The translations under genes and the position numbers were made by a program. 64,000 bases of DNA. Source: Rhizobium sp. Root1212 (GTDB taxonomy: Bacteria; Pseudomonadota; Alphaproteobacteria; Rhizobiales; Rhizobiaceae). This document shows, piece by piece, positions 45,039-53,511 of the stretch; position 1 is the stretch's first letter, and every line of letters starts with the position of its first letter. Under the pieces are notes generated by a model, which saw only the letters and a list, made by a program, of their open reading frames with translations, was not told where the DNA came from and made no database searches. The stretch is taken from contig NZ_LMDA01000026.1 of the NCBI RefSeq assembly GCF_001424985.1, forward strand, positions 62,001 through 126,000, given 5' to 3'.

Positions 45039-46253
45039 ATGACGATGACCGACGCTCCCCGCATATCCCGACAGTTCTCGCAGCGCTCCGTCATGGAGGC
45101 GATCGTTCAGGGCGGTCCCATTTCGCGCGCCTCCATCTCAAAGCTCACCGGCCTGTCGAAGCAGACGATCTCCGAAATCGTCCGCGATCTCGAAGACGAT
45201 GGCTGGGTGCGTGAGACCGGCCGCACCAGCGGCCATATCGGCCGCTCCGCCGTGACCTATGAGCTGGTAGTCGATGCCGCCTATATCGTCGCCGTCGATC
45301 TCGGCGGCACCAAGGTCCGCGTCGCCGTCACCGATCTTGCCGGCCAGATCGTCGCCGAGGATACGGCGCCCACCGATCCGCGCGGCGGCCTGCCGCTGAT
45401 CGCCGAAATCGCCGGCATGGCGCTTGCGGCCGCCGTCACTGCGAAGGTGCCGCGCGAAAAGCTGCGGCTCGCCGTCGTCGGCGTGCCCGGTGCGCCGGAC
45501 AGCCGGTCGGGACGGGTGCTGCTTGCGCCCAATATCAAGGATTTCGACAGCATGGACGTGCTGGATGCCTTCAAGCAGGCATTCGGTTTCGATGTCGTGC
45601 TGGAAAACGACGTCAATCTCGCGGCGCTGGGCGAAAGCTGGCAGGGGCAGGGGCAGGGCATCGACAATCTTGCCTATGTTGCGCTCGGCACGGGTATCGG
45701 CAGCGGCCTGATCCTTGGCGGCAATCTCGTGCGCGGCGTGGCCAATGCTGCCGGCGAAATGGGCTTCCTGCCGATCGGCACCGATCCCTTCGCGCCGGAA
45801 TCGCTACGGGTCGGCGCCTATGAGCGCACGGTCGCGACCCATGGCATCATCGATCGCTACGCCGCAGCTACCGGCGAGAGGATCGGCGTTCCCGCCATCT
45901 TCGAACGGGCGGCAGCGGGCGATGCGGCAGCCCTTTCCGTCATCGACGACACGGCGCGACAGGTGGCCTGCGGCATCGCCGCGATCTCAGCCATCGCCAA
46001 CCCGCAACTCGTCATCCTCGGCGGCTCGATCGGCCTGCGCCCGGAAATTCTGGAGCGCGCCCGCCACTTCCTGCCGCAATGCTTTCCCTATCCGGTCGAT
46101 GTCGTTTCCGGCGATCTCGGCGCGCGGGCGGCGCTGGTCGGGGCGACGGCAGTGGGCCTCAGCCAGTTGCACAATACGCTTTTCGGCGTGGCGGCGCCGA
46201 ACACCGGGATTTCCCTTCCCCCCGCCGGGATGGTGGAGGAGGCGGCGCAATGA
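45039..46253 (+). CDS. ROK-family transcriptional regulator
   Basis: About 404 residues: an N-terminal winged helix (GGPISRASISKLTGLSKQTI region) followed by a ROK sugar-binding fold (VAVDLGGTKVRVAVTD, YVALGTGIGSGLI). The zinc-site HxC motif of ROK sugar kinases is not evident, so a regulator rather than a kinase is likely. ATG codons at 45039 and 45045 are both reasonable; an upstream in-frame GTG lies inside the candidate operator and is rejected. Its stop overlaps the next start by 4 bp. NagC/XylR-type ROK repressors respond to sugars or sugar phosphates. Confidence 0.88.
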   Translation: MTMTDAPRISRQFSQRSVMEAIVQGGPISRASISKLTGLSKQTISEIVRDLEDDGWVRETGRTSGHIGRSAVTYELVVDAAYIVAVDLGGTKVRVAVTDLAGQIVAEDTAPTDPRGGLPLIAEIAGMALAAAVTAKVPREKLRLAVVGVPGAPDSRSGRVLLAPNIKDFDSMDVLDAFKQAFGFDVVLENDVNLAALGESWQGQGQGIDNLAYVALGTGIGSGLILGGNLVRGVANAAGEMGFLPIGTDPFAPESLRVGAYERTVATHGIIDRYAAATGERIGVPAIFERAAAGDAAALSVIDDTARQVACGIAAISAIANPQLVILGGSIGLRPEILERARHFLPQCFPYPVDVVSGDLGARAALVGATAVGLSQLHNTLFGVAAPNTGISLPPAGMVEEAAQ

Positions 46254-47509
46254 CGGCGGACAACGATCTTCACGCGCGCCTGAAGGCGGCGCTCGACCGC
46301 GATGCGGCGCTTGCCCTGTTTCGCGGCGCGGTGCAGCGGGACAGCATCACCGGCAACGAGGCCAATGTCGTCGCCTACCTTGCCGACGAGATGCGCAAGC
46401 TTGATCTTTCCGGGCTGACGACGGCCGATTTCCTGCCCGGACGGCCGAATGTCTGGGGCGAACGCAAGGGTGCCGGCAGCGGCAAACGGCTGCTGTTCAT
46501 CGGCCATACGGATGTCGTTCACGTCGAGGGCTGGCGGGAAGCCTGGGCCGGCACCGAACGCGAAAATCCTTTTGGCGCGGCGGTCGTCGATGGTGCTGTC
46601 TGGGGCCGGGGGTCGGGCGATCTGAAGGCCGGCATAACCGCGTCGCTTGCGGCACTGGCACTGCTTGATGCAGCCGGCATCAAGCTTGCCGGCGATGTCG
46701 CCTTCGCCTTTGTCGGCGATGAGGAAAGCGGCCAGCCCGGCACCGGCATCTCCGCCGGCGTCAAGGATTATGTCGGCCGCATCGAGGCCGGCGAAGTGGC
46801 GCGGCCCGATTTCACTGTCTATGTCGAGCCGACGCAGCTGGCCGTCTACCCGGCGCAGATCGGCTTCTTCATCACCGATATCACCATCACCGGCCGCTCC
46901 GCCTATTTTGGCGTGCCGGAGCTTGGCAAGGATGCGCTGCGCGCCGCCCATGCGGCGATGAGCGCATTGTGGGCACATTCGGACGCGGTTTCCGCGCGCG
47001 CCGAACACGGTCTCGTCGGGCGTGGTTTCCTGCTGATCACCGGGCTTACCGGCGGCGGCTACATCGCCGTGCCGGAAAAATGCGAGCTGTCGCTGATCCG
47101 CAAGCTGCTGCCGGGCGAAAGCCTCGATCAGGCGGCGGCCGAGATCGAAGCGGCCGTGCGCGGCGCCATCGCCGACCCGGAAATCCAGGTAGAGTTTTCC
47201 TATCCGGCCGGCCGCGACCATGCGCTCGGCGGCACGGCGGCGGAGATCGATGCTGCCCGGCCCGAGGTTGCGATGTTGGCGCAGGCTGTGGGCGGCGCAC
47301 TTGCCGGTCGCGGCGCGATCAAGGGCGCGCCGTTCTGGTCGGAATCGCCGTTCTTCGTCAACCGGCTCGGCATTCCCGCCGTCTATTGCGCGCCGGGCGA
47401 TATCCGCAACTGCCACACCATCAACGAGCATGTCGAGATTGAGGAGTTTCTCGCCGGCGTCGTCGGCTTCGCGGCCTTCATGGCGCGGTACTGCGGCACG
47501 GTCGATTGA
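46250..47509 (+). CDS. M20-family metallo-deacylase/peptidase
   Basis: A 419-residue M20 family enzyme related to succinyl-diaminopimelate desuccinylase, acetylornithine deacetylase and carboxypeptidases. Zinc-site motifs are visible: GHTDVV (about residues 81-86), GRGSGDLKAG and GDEESG. The middle dimerisation domain is present. It overlaps ROK by 4 bp (ATGA). It would remove an acyl or aminoacyl group from an imported compound in the cytoplasm. The overall sequence is divergent and the substrate is unknown. Confidence 0.88.
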   Translation: MTADNDLHARLKAALDRDAALALFRGAVQRDSITGNEANVVAYLADEMRKLDLSGLTTADFLPGRPNVWGERKGAGSGKRLLFIGHTDVVHVEGWREAWAGTERENPFGAAVVDGAVWGRGSGDLKAGITASLAALALLDAAGIKLAGDVAFAFVGDEESGQPGTGISAGVKDYVGRIEAGEVARPDFTVYVEPTQLAVYPAQIGFFITDITITGRSAYFGVPELGKDALRAAHAAMSALWAHSDAVSARAEHGLVGRGFLLITGLTGGGYIAVPEKCELSLIRKLLPGESLDQAAAEIEAAVRGAIADPEIQVEFSYPAGRDHALGGTAAEIDAARPEVAMLAQAVGGALAGRGAIKGAPFWSESPFFVNRLGIPAVYCAPGDIRNCHTINEHVEIEEFLAGVVGFAAFMARYCGTVD

Positions 47510-47546
47510 AGCAGTCCATGAAAACCAAAAAAGAGGGAGTAACAAC

Positions 47547-48608
47547 ATGCAGATGACAAAATGGCTGACCGGGGCGCTGACCGCCGGTCTGGTGCTCGCA
47601 GCCTGCACCGCTTTCGCCCAGACCGTCGGCCCGTCCGGCGAGGCGGCGACCCCGAGCGCCGAAGTGACGCTCACCGACGCCGATATCGCGGCACTGAAGG
47701 ACAAGGGCTACAAGGCGGCGCTCCTGTGGCACACCTCGTCGGATTTCACCAATGCGGTCGGCCAGGGCGCGACCGATGAATTCAAGCGCGCCGGCATCGA
47801 TATCGCCGTGACCACGGACGCCCAGTTCGACGCCGCCCGCCAGCGCAGCGACATCGAAACCGCGCTTGCGGCCAAGCCGAACGTCATCCTGGCGCTGCCG
47901 CTCGATCCGGTCACCTCGGCGGAAGCCTTCCGTCAGGCCGTCACCGACGGCGCCAAACTGGTGTTCCTCTCCAACGTGCCGAAGGACTACAAGCACGGCG
48001 CGGATTACGCCGCCATCGTCACCGACGATCTCTTCCAGATGGGTAAGCAGGCGGCCGATGCGCTGGCGAAATCCATCGGCGGCAAAGGCAAGGTCGGCTA
48101 TCTCTTCCACGACGCCACTTATTACGTCACCAACCAGCGCGACCAGGCCTTCAAGACGACCATCGAGAAGGACTATCCGGATATCAAGATCGTCGCCGAG
48201 CAGGGCATTTCCGATCCGGCCCGCGCCGAAGAGCTTGCCAATGCCATGCTGCTGCAGAACCCGGATCTCGACGGCATCTACGTGACCTGGGCGGAGCCGG
48301 CGGATGGCGTGCTCGCGGCGCTGCGCTCGGCCGGCAATACCAAGACCAAGATCGTCACCCTCGATCTCGCCGAGCCGGTGGCGCTCGACATGGTCAAGGG
48401 CGGCAATGTGACGGCGCTCGTCGCCGACAAGGCCTATGAGCTTGGCCGCGCCATGGCGGCTGCCGGCATGAAGTCGCTGCTCGGCCAGGAAACCCCGGCC
48501 TTCGTCGTCGCCCCGGCGCTGACCGTGACCAAGGACAACGTCTCCCAGGGCTGGAAAGACTCGCTGAACCGCGATGCGCCGCAATCGGTGCTCGACGCTG
48601 CGAAGTGA
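47547..48608 (+). CDS. Sugar-type ABC transporter substrate-binding protein, paralogue 1
   Basis: A 353-residue periplasmic binding protein of the ribose/LacI-like type (Peripla_BP_4) with a signal sequence ending AACTAFA; the LAAC could also serve as a lipobox. Family signs include ALLWHTSSDFTNAVGQGATD and GKVGYLFHDATYYVTNQRDQ. A GAGGGAG ribosome binding site precedes the start. It is closely related to the next gene's product, so the pair arose by duplication. Both would feed the permease at 49786. Confidence 0.9.
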   Translation: MQMTKWLTGALTAGLVLAACTAFAQTVGPSGEAATPSAEVTLTDADIAALKDKGYKAALLWHTSSDFTNAVGQGATDEFKRAGIDIAVTTDAQFDAARQRSDIETALAAKPNVILALPLDPVTSAEAFRQAVTDGAKLVFLSNVPKDYKHGADYAAIVTDDLFQMGKQAADALAKSIGGKGKVGYLFHDATYYVTNQRDQAFKTTIEKDYPDIKIVAEQGISDPARAEELANAMLLQNPDLDGIYVTWAEPADGVLAALRSAGNTKTKIVTLDLAEPVALDMVKGGNVTALVADKAYELGRAMAAAGMKSLLGQETPAFVVAPALTVTKDNVSQGWKDSLNRDAPQSVLDAAK

Positions 48609-48674
48609 CCGCCCGGCTGCGGCGGCTCCGTGCCGCCGCAGCCACACCATCATCGGACTTCAGGGAGTAAAACC

Positions 48675-49748
48675 ATGCGTGTCGCAACCACACTCGCTTT
48701 GATGACCGGTCTGCTGGCCGGCTCCATCCTGACCAGCCACGCCTTCGCCGCCGACGGCGCCACCAAGGGGCCGAACGGCGAGACGCCGACGCCGGCCAGA
48801 ACCGTGACGCTGACGGCCGACGAAGAACAGAAGATCAAGGACGGCAAGTTCACCGCCGCCCTCGTCTGGCACGAGATGAGCGAATACACCAATGCCGTGA
48901 ATGCCGGCGCACAGGATGAATTCAAGCGCCTCGGCATCGAAGTGGTTGCCCAGACCGACGCCGGCTTCGATGCCGCGCGCCAGAAAGCCGATGTCGAGAC
49001 GGTGCTGGCCAAGAAGCCGTCGATCATCGTTTCGCTGCCGGTCGATCCGGCGAGCGCCGCTCCGGTCTACGATCCCGCGCGTGCCGCCGGTGTCAAGCTC
49101 GCCTTCATCGACAACTCGCCGGCCGGATACAAGCATGGCACGGACTATGTGACGATCGTGTCCGACGACCTGTTCCAGATGGGCAACAAGGCTGGCATCG
49201 CCATGGCCGAAGCGCTCGGCAAGAAGGGCAAGGTCGGCTACATCTTCCACGACGCCGATTTCTACGTCACCAACCAGCGCGACCAGGCCTTCAAGAAGAC
49301 CATCGAGCAGGATTACCCGGACATGCAGGTCGTCGCCGAGCAGGGCATGGCCGATCCCGCCCGCAGCGAGGAAATCGCGCAGGCGATGGTCACCCAGCAT
49401 CCCGATCTCGACGGCATCTACGTCACCTGGGCGGAGCCGGCGCTGAGCGTGCTTTCGGCGCTGCGTTCGGCCGGCAACAGCCACACGAAGATCGTCACGC
49501 TCGACCTCAACGAACCGGCGGCGCTCGACATGGTCAAGGGCGGCAATGTCGCGGCCCTCGTTGCCGACGAAGCCTACAGCATCGGTGTGACGGCGGCGCG
49601 TTCGGCGGCCGGTTCGATGCTCGGCAAGGAAGCCGCACCCTTCCTCGTCGTGGATTCGCTCGCCGTCACCAAGGATACGGTGAAGGAAGGCTGGAAGACG
49701 TCGCTGAACAAGGACGTGCCCCAGTCCATCGCAGACGCATTGAAGTAA
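48675..49748 (+). CDS. Sugar-type ABC transporter substrate-binding protein, paralogue 2
   Basis: A 357-residue binding protein with a Sec signal peptide (cleavage after SHAFA, about residue 26). It shares long segments with its upstream paralogue, such as GKVGYIFHDADFYVTNQRDQ and LDGIYVTWAEPA. Differences cluster in parts of the N-terminal half, so the pair may bind related ligands or stereoisomers. It is separated from paralogue 1 by 66 bp. Confidence 0.9.
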   Translation: MRVATTLALMTGLLAGSILTSHAFAADGATKGPNGETPTPARTVTLTADEEQKIKDGKFTAALVWHEMSEYTNAVNAGAQDEFKRLGIEVVAQTDAGFDAARQKADVETVLAKKPSIIVSLPVDPASAAPVYDPARAAGVKLAFIDNSPAGYKHGTDYVTIVSDDLFQMGNKAGIAMAEALGKKGKVGYIFHDADFYVTNQRDQAFKKTIEQDYPDMQVVAEQGMADPARSEEIAQAMVTQHPDLDGIYVTWAEPALSVLSALRSAGNSHTKIVTLDLNEPAALDMVKGGNVAALVADEAYSIGVTAARSAAGSMLGKEAAPFLVVDSLAVTKDTVKEGWKTSLNKDVPQSIADALK

Positions 49749-49785
49749 TCGAAGGCCGGTCGGCTCTCAATCACGGAGGAAAATC

Positions 49786-50763
49786 ATGTCCAGTACCAAC
49801 AACGGTACCGCAGTCCGTGCGGCGGGGCTGGCCGGCCGCGTCAACCTGCAGCAATACGTCGTCTATTTCGGCTTTCTGGCGATATTCCTGTTCTTCGCCG
49901 TGGTGCTGAAGGACAGCGGCTTCCTGACGGTGCGTAACCTGTCGAACATCGTGCTGCAGACCGCGCCCGCCACGATCATGGCGATCGGCCTCGTCTTCGT
50001 CATGTCGGCCGGCGAGATCGATCTTTCGATCGGCTCCATCGTCGCGGTATCGGCCCTTGCCGCCGCCGTGACCATGCAGACCTACGGCATGGTGCCCGGC
50101 ATTGCCGCCGGGCTCGGCTGCGGCCTGCTGATCGGCCTCGTCAACGGCGTGCTGGTCGCCTATGTCCGGCTGCCGTCCTTTCTGGTGACGCTCGCGACGC
50201 TCGGGCTGTTTGCCGGCGTCTCGCGCTCGATGACGGACCTGCGCAGCATACCCGTCACCAACGAATTCTTCACCGGCTTCTTCGGCTCGGGCTCTCTCCT
50301 CGGCATTCCCTCGCTCGTCTGGTGGACGGTCATTGCCGTGGCCCTCGGCCACATCATCTACCGCGAAACCCGTTTCGGCGCCCATGTATTGGCCGTCGGC
50401 GACAATGCGCGGGCGGCAAGCGTTTCCGGCATTTCCGTGCCGAAGATGCGGCTTGCGGTGCTGATGATCTCCGGCGGGCTCGCCGGCCTTGCGGGCCTGC
50501 TCTATGCCGGCCGCCTGCAGGCCGCGAAATATACGCTCGGCGAAACCGACCTGATGACGGTGATCGCCGCCGTCATCGTGGGCGGCACGCTGCTCAATGG
50601 CGGCAAGGGCTCGATCGTCGGCGCGCTGGTCGGCTCCCTGATGATGGGCATGCTCAACAACGGCCTGATTCTGATGGGCCTTTCCGTTTCCGACCAGATG
50701 ATCGTTCGCGGTCTCATCATCCTTGCCGCAGTCGCCGTGTCGCTGCGCGAAAAATCCCGCTGA
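49786..50763 (+). CDS. RbsC-type ABC transporter permease (CUT2)
   Basis: A 325-residue permease of the BPD_transp_2 family with about eight to ten hydrophobic segments. Typical signs are MSAGEIDLSIGSIVA and GGTLLNGGKGSIVGALVG. CUT2 importers take up ribose, xylose and other monosaccharides, as well as some non-sugar ligands such as autoinducer 2. It begins 37 bp after the second binding protein and ends 10 bp before the YhfX-like gene. Confidence 0.92.
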   Translation: MSSTNNGTAVRAAGLAGRVNLQQYVVYFGFLAIFLFFAVVLKDSGFLTVRNLSNIVLQTAPATIMAIGLVFVMSAGEIDLSIGSIVAVSALAAAVTMQTYGMVPGIAAGLGCGLLIGLVNGVLVAYVRLPSFLVTLATLGLFAGVSRSMTDLRSIPVTNEFFTGFFGSGSLLGIPSLVWWTVIAVALGHIIYRETRFGAHVLAVGDNARAASVSGISVPKMRLAVLMISGGLAGLAGLLYAGRLQAAKYTLGETDLMTVIAAVIVGGTLLNGGKGSIVGALVGSLMMGMLNNGLILMGLSVSDQMIVRGLIILAAVAVSLREKSR

Positions 50764-50773
50764 GGAGGTTTTC

Positions 50774-51973
50774 ATGTTTCTCGACGTGCTGCGCCGGCGC
50801 AATCCCGGCTTCATCGAAGCGGCCCAGAGGCTGCACCGCGACGGCAAGATCCCGGCCAATGCCTATGTGATCGATCTCGACACCATCGAGCGCAATGCCC
50901 GCATCCTGAAGACCGAAGCCGACCGGCTCGGCCTGAAGATCTTCGCCATGACCAAGCAGTTCGGCCGCTCAAGCTCGGCCTGCCGGGCGATCATGCGCGG
51001 CGGTATCGAGGCTTCGGTCGCCGTCGATATGGCCTGCGCGCGGGCAACGCATCGCGCCGGCATGAAGGTCGGCCATCTCGGCCATCTCCAGCAGGTCGCG
51101 CGGCATGAGGCGAATGCCGCAGCGGCCGTGCTAAAGCCGGATTACTGGACGGTGTTCAACAACACCAAGGCCGAGGAAGCCGCAGCCGGCGCTAAGGCGG
51201 CCGGTCGGGTACAGAACCTGCTCGCCCGCATCCATGCCGAGGGCGATACCTTCTATCGCGGCCATGAGGGCGGCTTTGCCGCCGGCGATGTGGCTGCCGT
51301 TGCCGACAGGCTGGACAGCCTCGACGGCGGGCGTTTTGCCGGCATCACCACCTTCCCGGCGCTGCTGTTCGACCATCAGGCGCGAAAGGTGCTGCCGACG
51401 CCCAATCTCGCGACGCTCGCCAAGGCGTCCGAGGCGCTGGCCAAGGCCGGTCGCCGGGATATCGAGGTCAACGCTCCCGGCACGACCTCCAGCGTGCTTC
51501 TTGCCGCTCTTGCCGAAGCCGGCGCCACCCAGTGCGAGCCCGGCAACGGCCTGCATGGCACCACCGCGCTTCATGTGGTGGAAGACCTGCCGGAGCTGCC
51601 GGCCATGCTCTACCTCACCGAAGTCTCGCATCTTTCCGGCGGCAAGGCCTATTGCTTCGGCGGCGGCTTCTATATCGATCCGATCTTCCCGGATTACGAC
51701 GTCAGGGCCATCGTCTCCGACGAGCCGACGGTCGCGGCCTCGGCCTTGCGCAGCGTCGAAGTCCCGCCGCCCTCGGCCATCGATTACTACGCGATGATCG
51801 ACGCTTCGGGACCCTCCGCGCCAAAACCGGGCGATACGGCGATCTTCGGTTTTCGCGGCCAGGCCTTCGTGACGCGAGCCTATGTCGTCGGCGTCTCCGG
51901 CATTTCCGCCGGTGCGCCGAAAGTCGAGACCATCGAAAATTCCTTCGGCGAAACCGCCGCCTGGCCGATCTAG
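50774..51973 (+). CDS. YhfX-like PLP-dependent alanine racemase-fold protein
   Basis: A 399-residue protein with an alanine racemase N-terminal barrel (AYVIDLDTIERNARIL) and the presumed PLP lysine Lys61 in FAMTKQFGR. The general arrangement fits the YhfX family of E. coli, whose function is not established. A TGAGGAGG ribosome binding site defines the start. Its location between the permease and ATPase genes of a CUT2-type importer, with an M20 deacylase upstream, suggests that the imported compound contains an amino acid or amino group. Confidence 0.82.
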   Translation: MFLDVLRRRNPGFIEAAQRLHRDGKIPANAYVIDLDTIERNARILKTEADRLGLKIFAMTKQFGRSSSACRAIMRGGIEASVAVDMACARATHRAGMKVGHLGHLQQVARHEANAAAAVLKPDYWTVFNNTKAEEAAAGAKAAGRVQNLLARIHAEGDTFYRGHEGGFAAGDVAAVADRLDSLDGGRFAGITTFPALLFDHQARKVLPTPNLATLAKASEALAKAGRRDIEVNAPGTTSSVLLAALAEAGATQCEPGNGLHGTTALHVVEDLPELPAMLYLTEVSHLSGGKAYCFGGGFYIDPIFPDYDVRAIVSDEPTVAASALRSVEVPPPSAIDYYAMIDASGPSAPKPGDTAIFGFRGQAFVTRAYVVGVSGISAGAPKVETIENSFGETAAWPI

Positions 51974-51985
51974 GAGGAAACGACC

Positions 51986-52747
51986 ATGACCGCAACTGCC
52001 GCCCTTGCGACCACGAAACCCGTGCTGGCCCTGCAGGATATCCGCAAGACCTTCGGCGGCGTCGTCGCCATCGAGAATTTCTCGCTGGAAGTTTATCCCG
52101 GCGAGATCGTCGCCCTTGTCGGCGATAACGGCGCGGGCAAATCGACGCTGATCAAGATCGTCTCCGGAGTGCATGCGCCGACCTCGGGCTCGATTTCCAT
52201 CGAGGGCCAGCCGGTTGCCATGGCGAGCGCGACCATGGCGCGGGCGCACGGCATCGAGGTCGTCTATCAGGATCTGGCGCTGGCCGACCAACAGACGGTC
52301 TATATGAATATGTTCCTCGGCCGCGAGCCGACCAATGCGCTCGGCCTGCTCGACCGGCGCCGGATGATCGCCGAAACGGAAAAGCTGGTGACGGAACTCG
52401 ACGTCCGCATTCCCTCGGCGCATGCGACCATCCGCGATCTTTCCGGCGGCCAGCGTCAGGGCGTGGCGATCGCCCGCGCTACCCATTGGGCGAGCAAGCT
52501 GATCTTGCTCGACGAGCCGACGGCGGCTCTCGGCGTTGCGGAAACGGCGAAGGTGGAAGAGATCGTCGCCAGCCTGAAGACCCGCAATATCGGCGTGCTG
52601 ATCATCAGCCACAGCCTCGATCAGGTCTTCAAGCTTTCCGACCGCATCTGTGTCTTGCGGCGCGGCCGTCAGATCGGCGTGCGCGAAACGAAGAAGACCG
52701 ACAAGAACGAGATCATCGCGATGATCACCGGTTTGCAGCAGAGCTGA
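51986..52747 (+). CDS. Single-domain ABC transporter ATPase (CUT2/FrcA type)
   Basis: A 253-residue ATPase with Walker A GDNGAGKST, signature LSGGQRQGVAIARAT, Walker B LILLDEPTAAL and switch IISH. It has only one nucleotide-binding domain, unlike the tandem RbsA but like FrcA-type ATPases; a homodimer would serve the RbsC-type permease. It follows the YhfX-like gene by 12 bp and closes the operon, ahead of a family C repeat. Confidence 0.92.
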   Translation: MTATAALATTKPVLALQDIRKTFGGVVAIENFSLEVYPGEIVALVGDNGAGKSTLIKIVSGVHAPTSGSISIEGQPVAMASATMARAHGIEVVYQDLALADQQTVYMNMFLGREPTNALGLLDRRRMIAETEKLVTELDVRIPSAHATIRDLSGGQRQGVAIARATHWASKLILLDEPTAALGVAETAKVEEIVASLKTRNIGVLIISHSLDQVFKLSDRICVLRRGRQIGVRETKKTDKNEIIAMITGLQQS

Positions 52748-52755
52748 CGGGCGAA

Positions 52756-52876
52756 GACCCCTCCCCAACCCTCCCCACAAGGGGGAGGGAGTCTGCGGAA
52801 CGAGATTTGGCTTCAGAGGATCGGCATATTCGATAAACTCCCTCCCCCTTGTGGGGAGGGCTGGGGAGGGGGCTTT
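52756..52876. repeat. Intergenic repeat, family C (copy 2)
   Basis: A 121-bp inverted-repeat element whose outer arms (GACCCCTCCCCAACCCTCCC and its near complement) match the copy at 22749-22870, with a diverged interior. It probably forms a long hairpin at the end of the transporter transcript and beside the convergent DUF983 gene. Confidence 0.85.
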
Positions 52877-52879
52877 CTC

Positions 52880-53257
52880 TCACCCGCCGCGAACGAGCTT
52901 GCCCTCTTCGGCCTTGTAGAAATACTGGCTCGCCACCAGCCAGCCCTTGAGCGGCCTGAGCGGCGGAATGCAGGTCGCCAGCATGAACGGTCCCGTCACC
53001 AGCAGGTGCACCCAGAGCGGCGCGGAAAATACCACTTCCAGCCATACGCCGAGCGCCACGCTCGGCACGCAGGCAAAGCAGATGACGAAGAAAGCCGGGC
53101 CATCGGCCGGATCGGCGAAGCTGTAGTCCAGTCCGCAGACTTCGCATTGCGGACGCAGCGTCAAAAAACCCTTGAACATATGTCCCTGGCCGCAACGCGG
53201 GCAGCGGCCGCGAATGCCGGTCTGGAGCGGGGCAAGCGGAGGATAGTCGGTGCTCAT
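52880..53257 (-). CDS. DUF983 family membrane protein
   Basis: A 125-residue protein with an N-terminal zinc-ribbon-like CPRCGQGHMF...CEVCGLDYS pair of CxxC motifs and two C-terminal membrane helices, the standard DUF983 layout. ATG at 53257 starts the family domain; an ATG at 53275 is also possible. The gene is preceded by a 26-bp palindrome that shares sequence with the MocR promoter. Function of the family is unknown, though it is often near cytochrome oxidase assembly genes. Confidence 0.85.
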   Translation of the reverse strand: MSTDYPPLAPLQTGIRGRCPRCGQGHMFKGFLTLRPQCEVCGLDYSFADPADGPAFFVICFACVPSVALGVWLEVVFSAPLWVHLLVTGPFMLATCIPPLRPLKGWLVASQYFYKAEEGKLVRGG

Positions 53258-53292
53258 GGCGATTTCTTTCTTCATGACGGCATAAATTGCAT

Positions 53293-53318
53293 TGCAATCA
53301 ATTACCATATTGATTGCA
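53293..53318. promoter_or_regulatory. 26-bp palindrome upstream of the DUF983 gene
   Basis: TGCAATCAAT-N6-ATTGATTGCA, perfect 10-bp arms, with an adjoining GCAGTCAATAT. The neighbouring MocR gene's promoter has the related ATATTGACTG at about 54909-54918. Confidence 0.65.
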
Positions 53319-53374
53319 GTCAATATAGGTGTATTGATCGCCCCGGTCCAGTGGCCAGAATGACGCAGCCGGGG

Positions 53375-53510
53375 GTTCCCTTCTCCCCAGTGGGGAGAAG
53401 GTGGCCAGCAGGGCCGGATAAGGGGGACGGCCGGCTCTGAATTCGCGGAGATACCCCCTCATCTGCCCTTCGGGCATCTTCTCACCAGTGGGGAGAAGGG
53501 GGAGCCAGAG
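53375..53510. repeat. Palindromic intergenic repeats, CTTCTCCCC family
   Basis: Two hairpins, CCTTCTCCCC/GGGGAGAAGG at about 53380 followed by TGGCCAGCAGGGCCGGATAAGG, and a degenerate partner near 53458-53503 (CTTCTCACCAGTGGGGAGAAG). They lie between the DUF983 promoter and the MocR gene end. Confidence 0.7.
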
Positions 53511-53511
53511 A

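Noticed and set aside
53324-53511. Possible small gene between the DUF983 and MocR genes.
   Set aside because: The region consists mainly of the CTTCTCCCC-type repeats and has no plausible start with a ribosome binding site.
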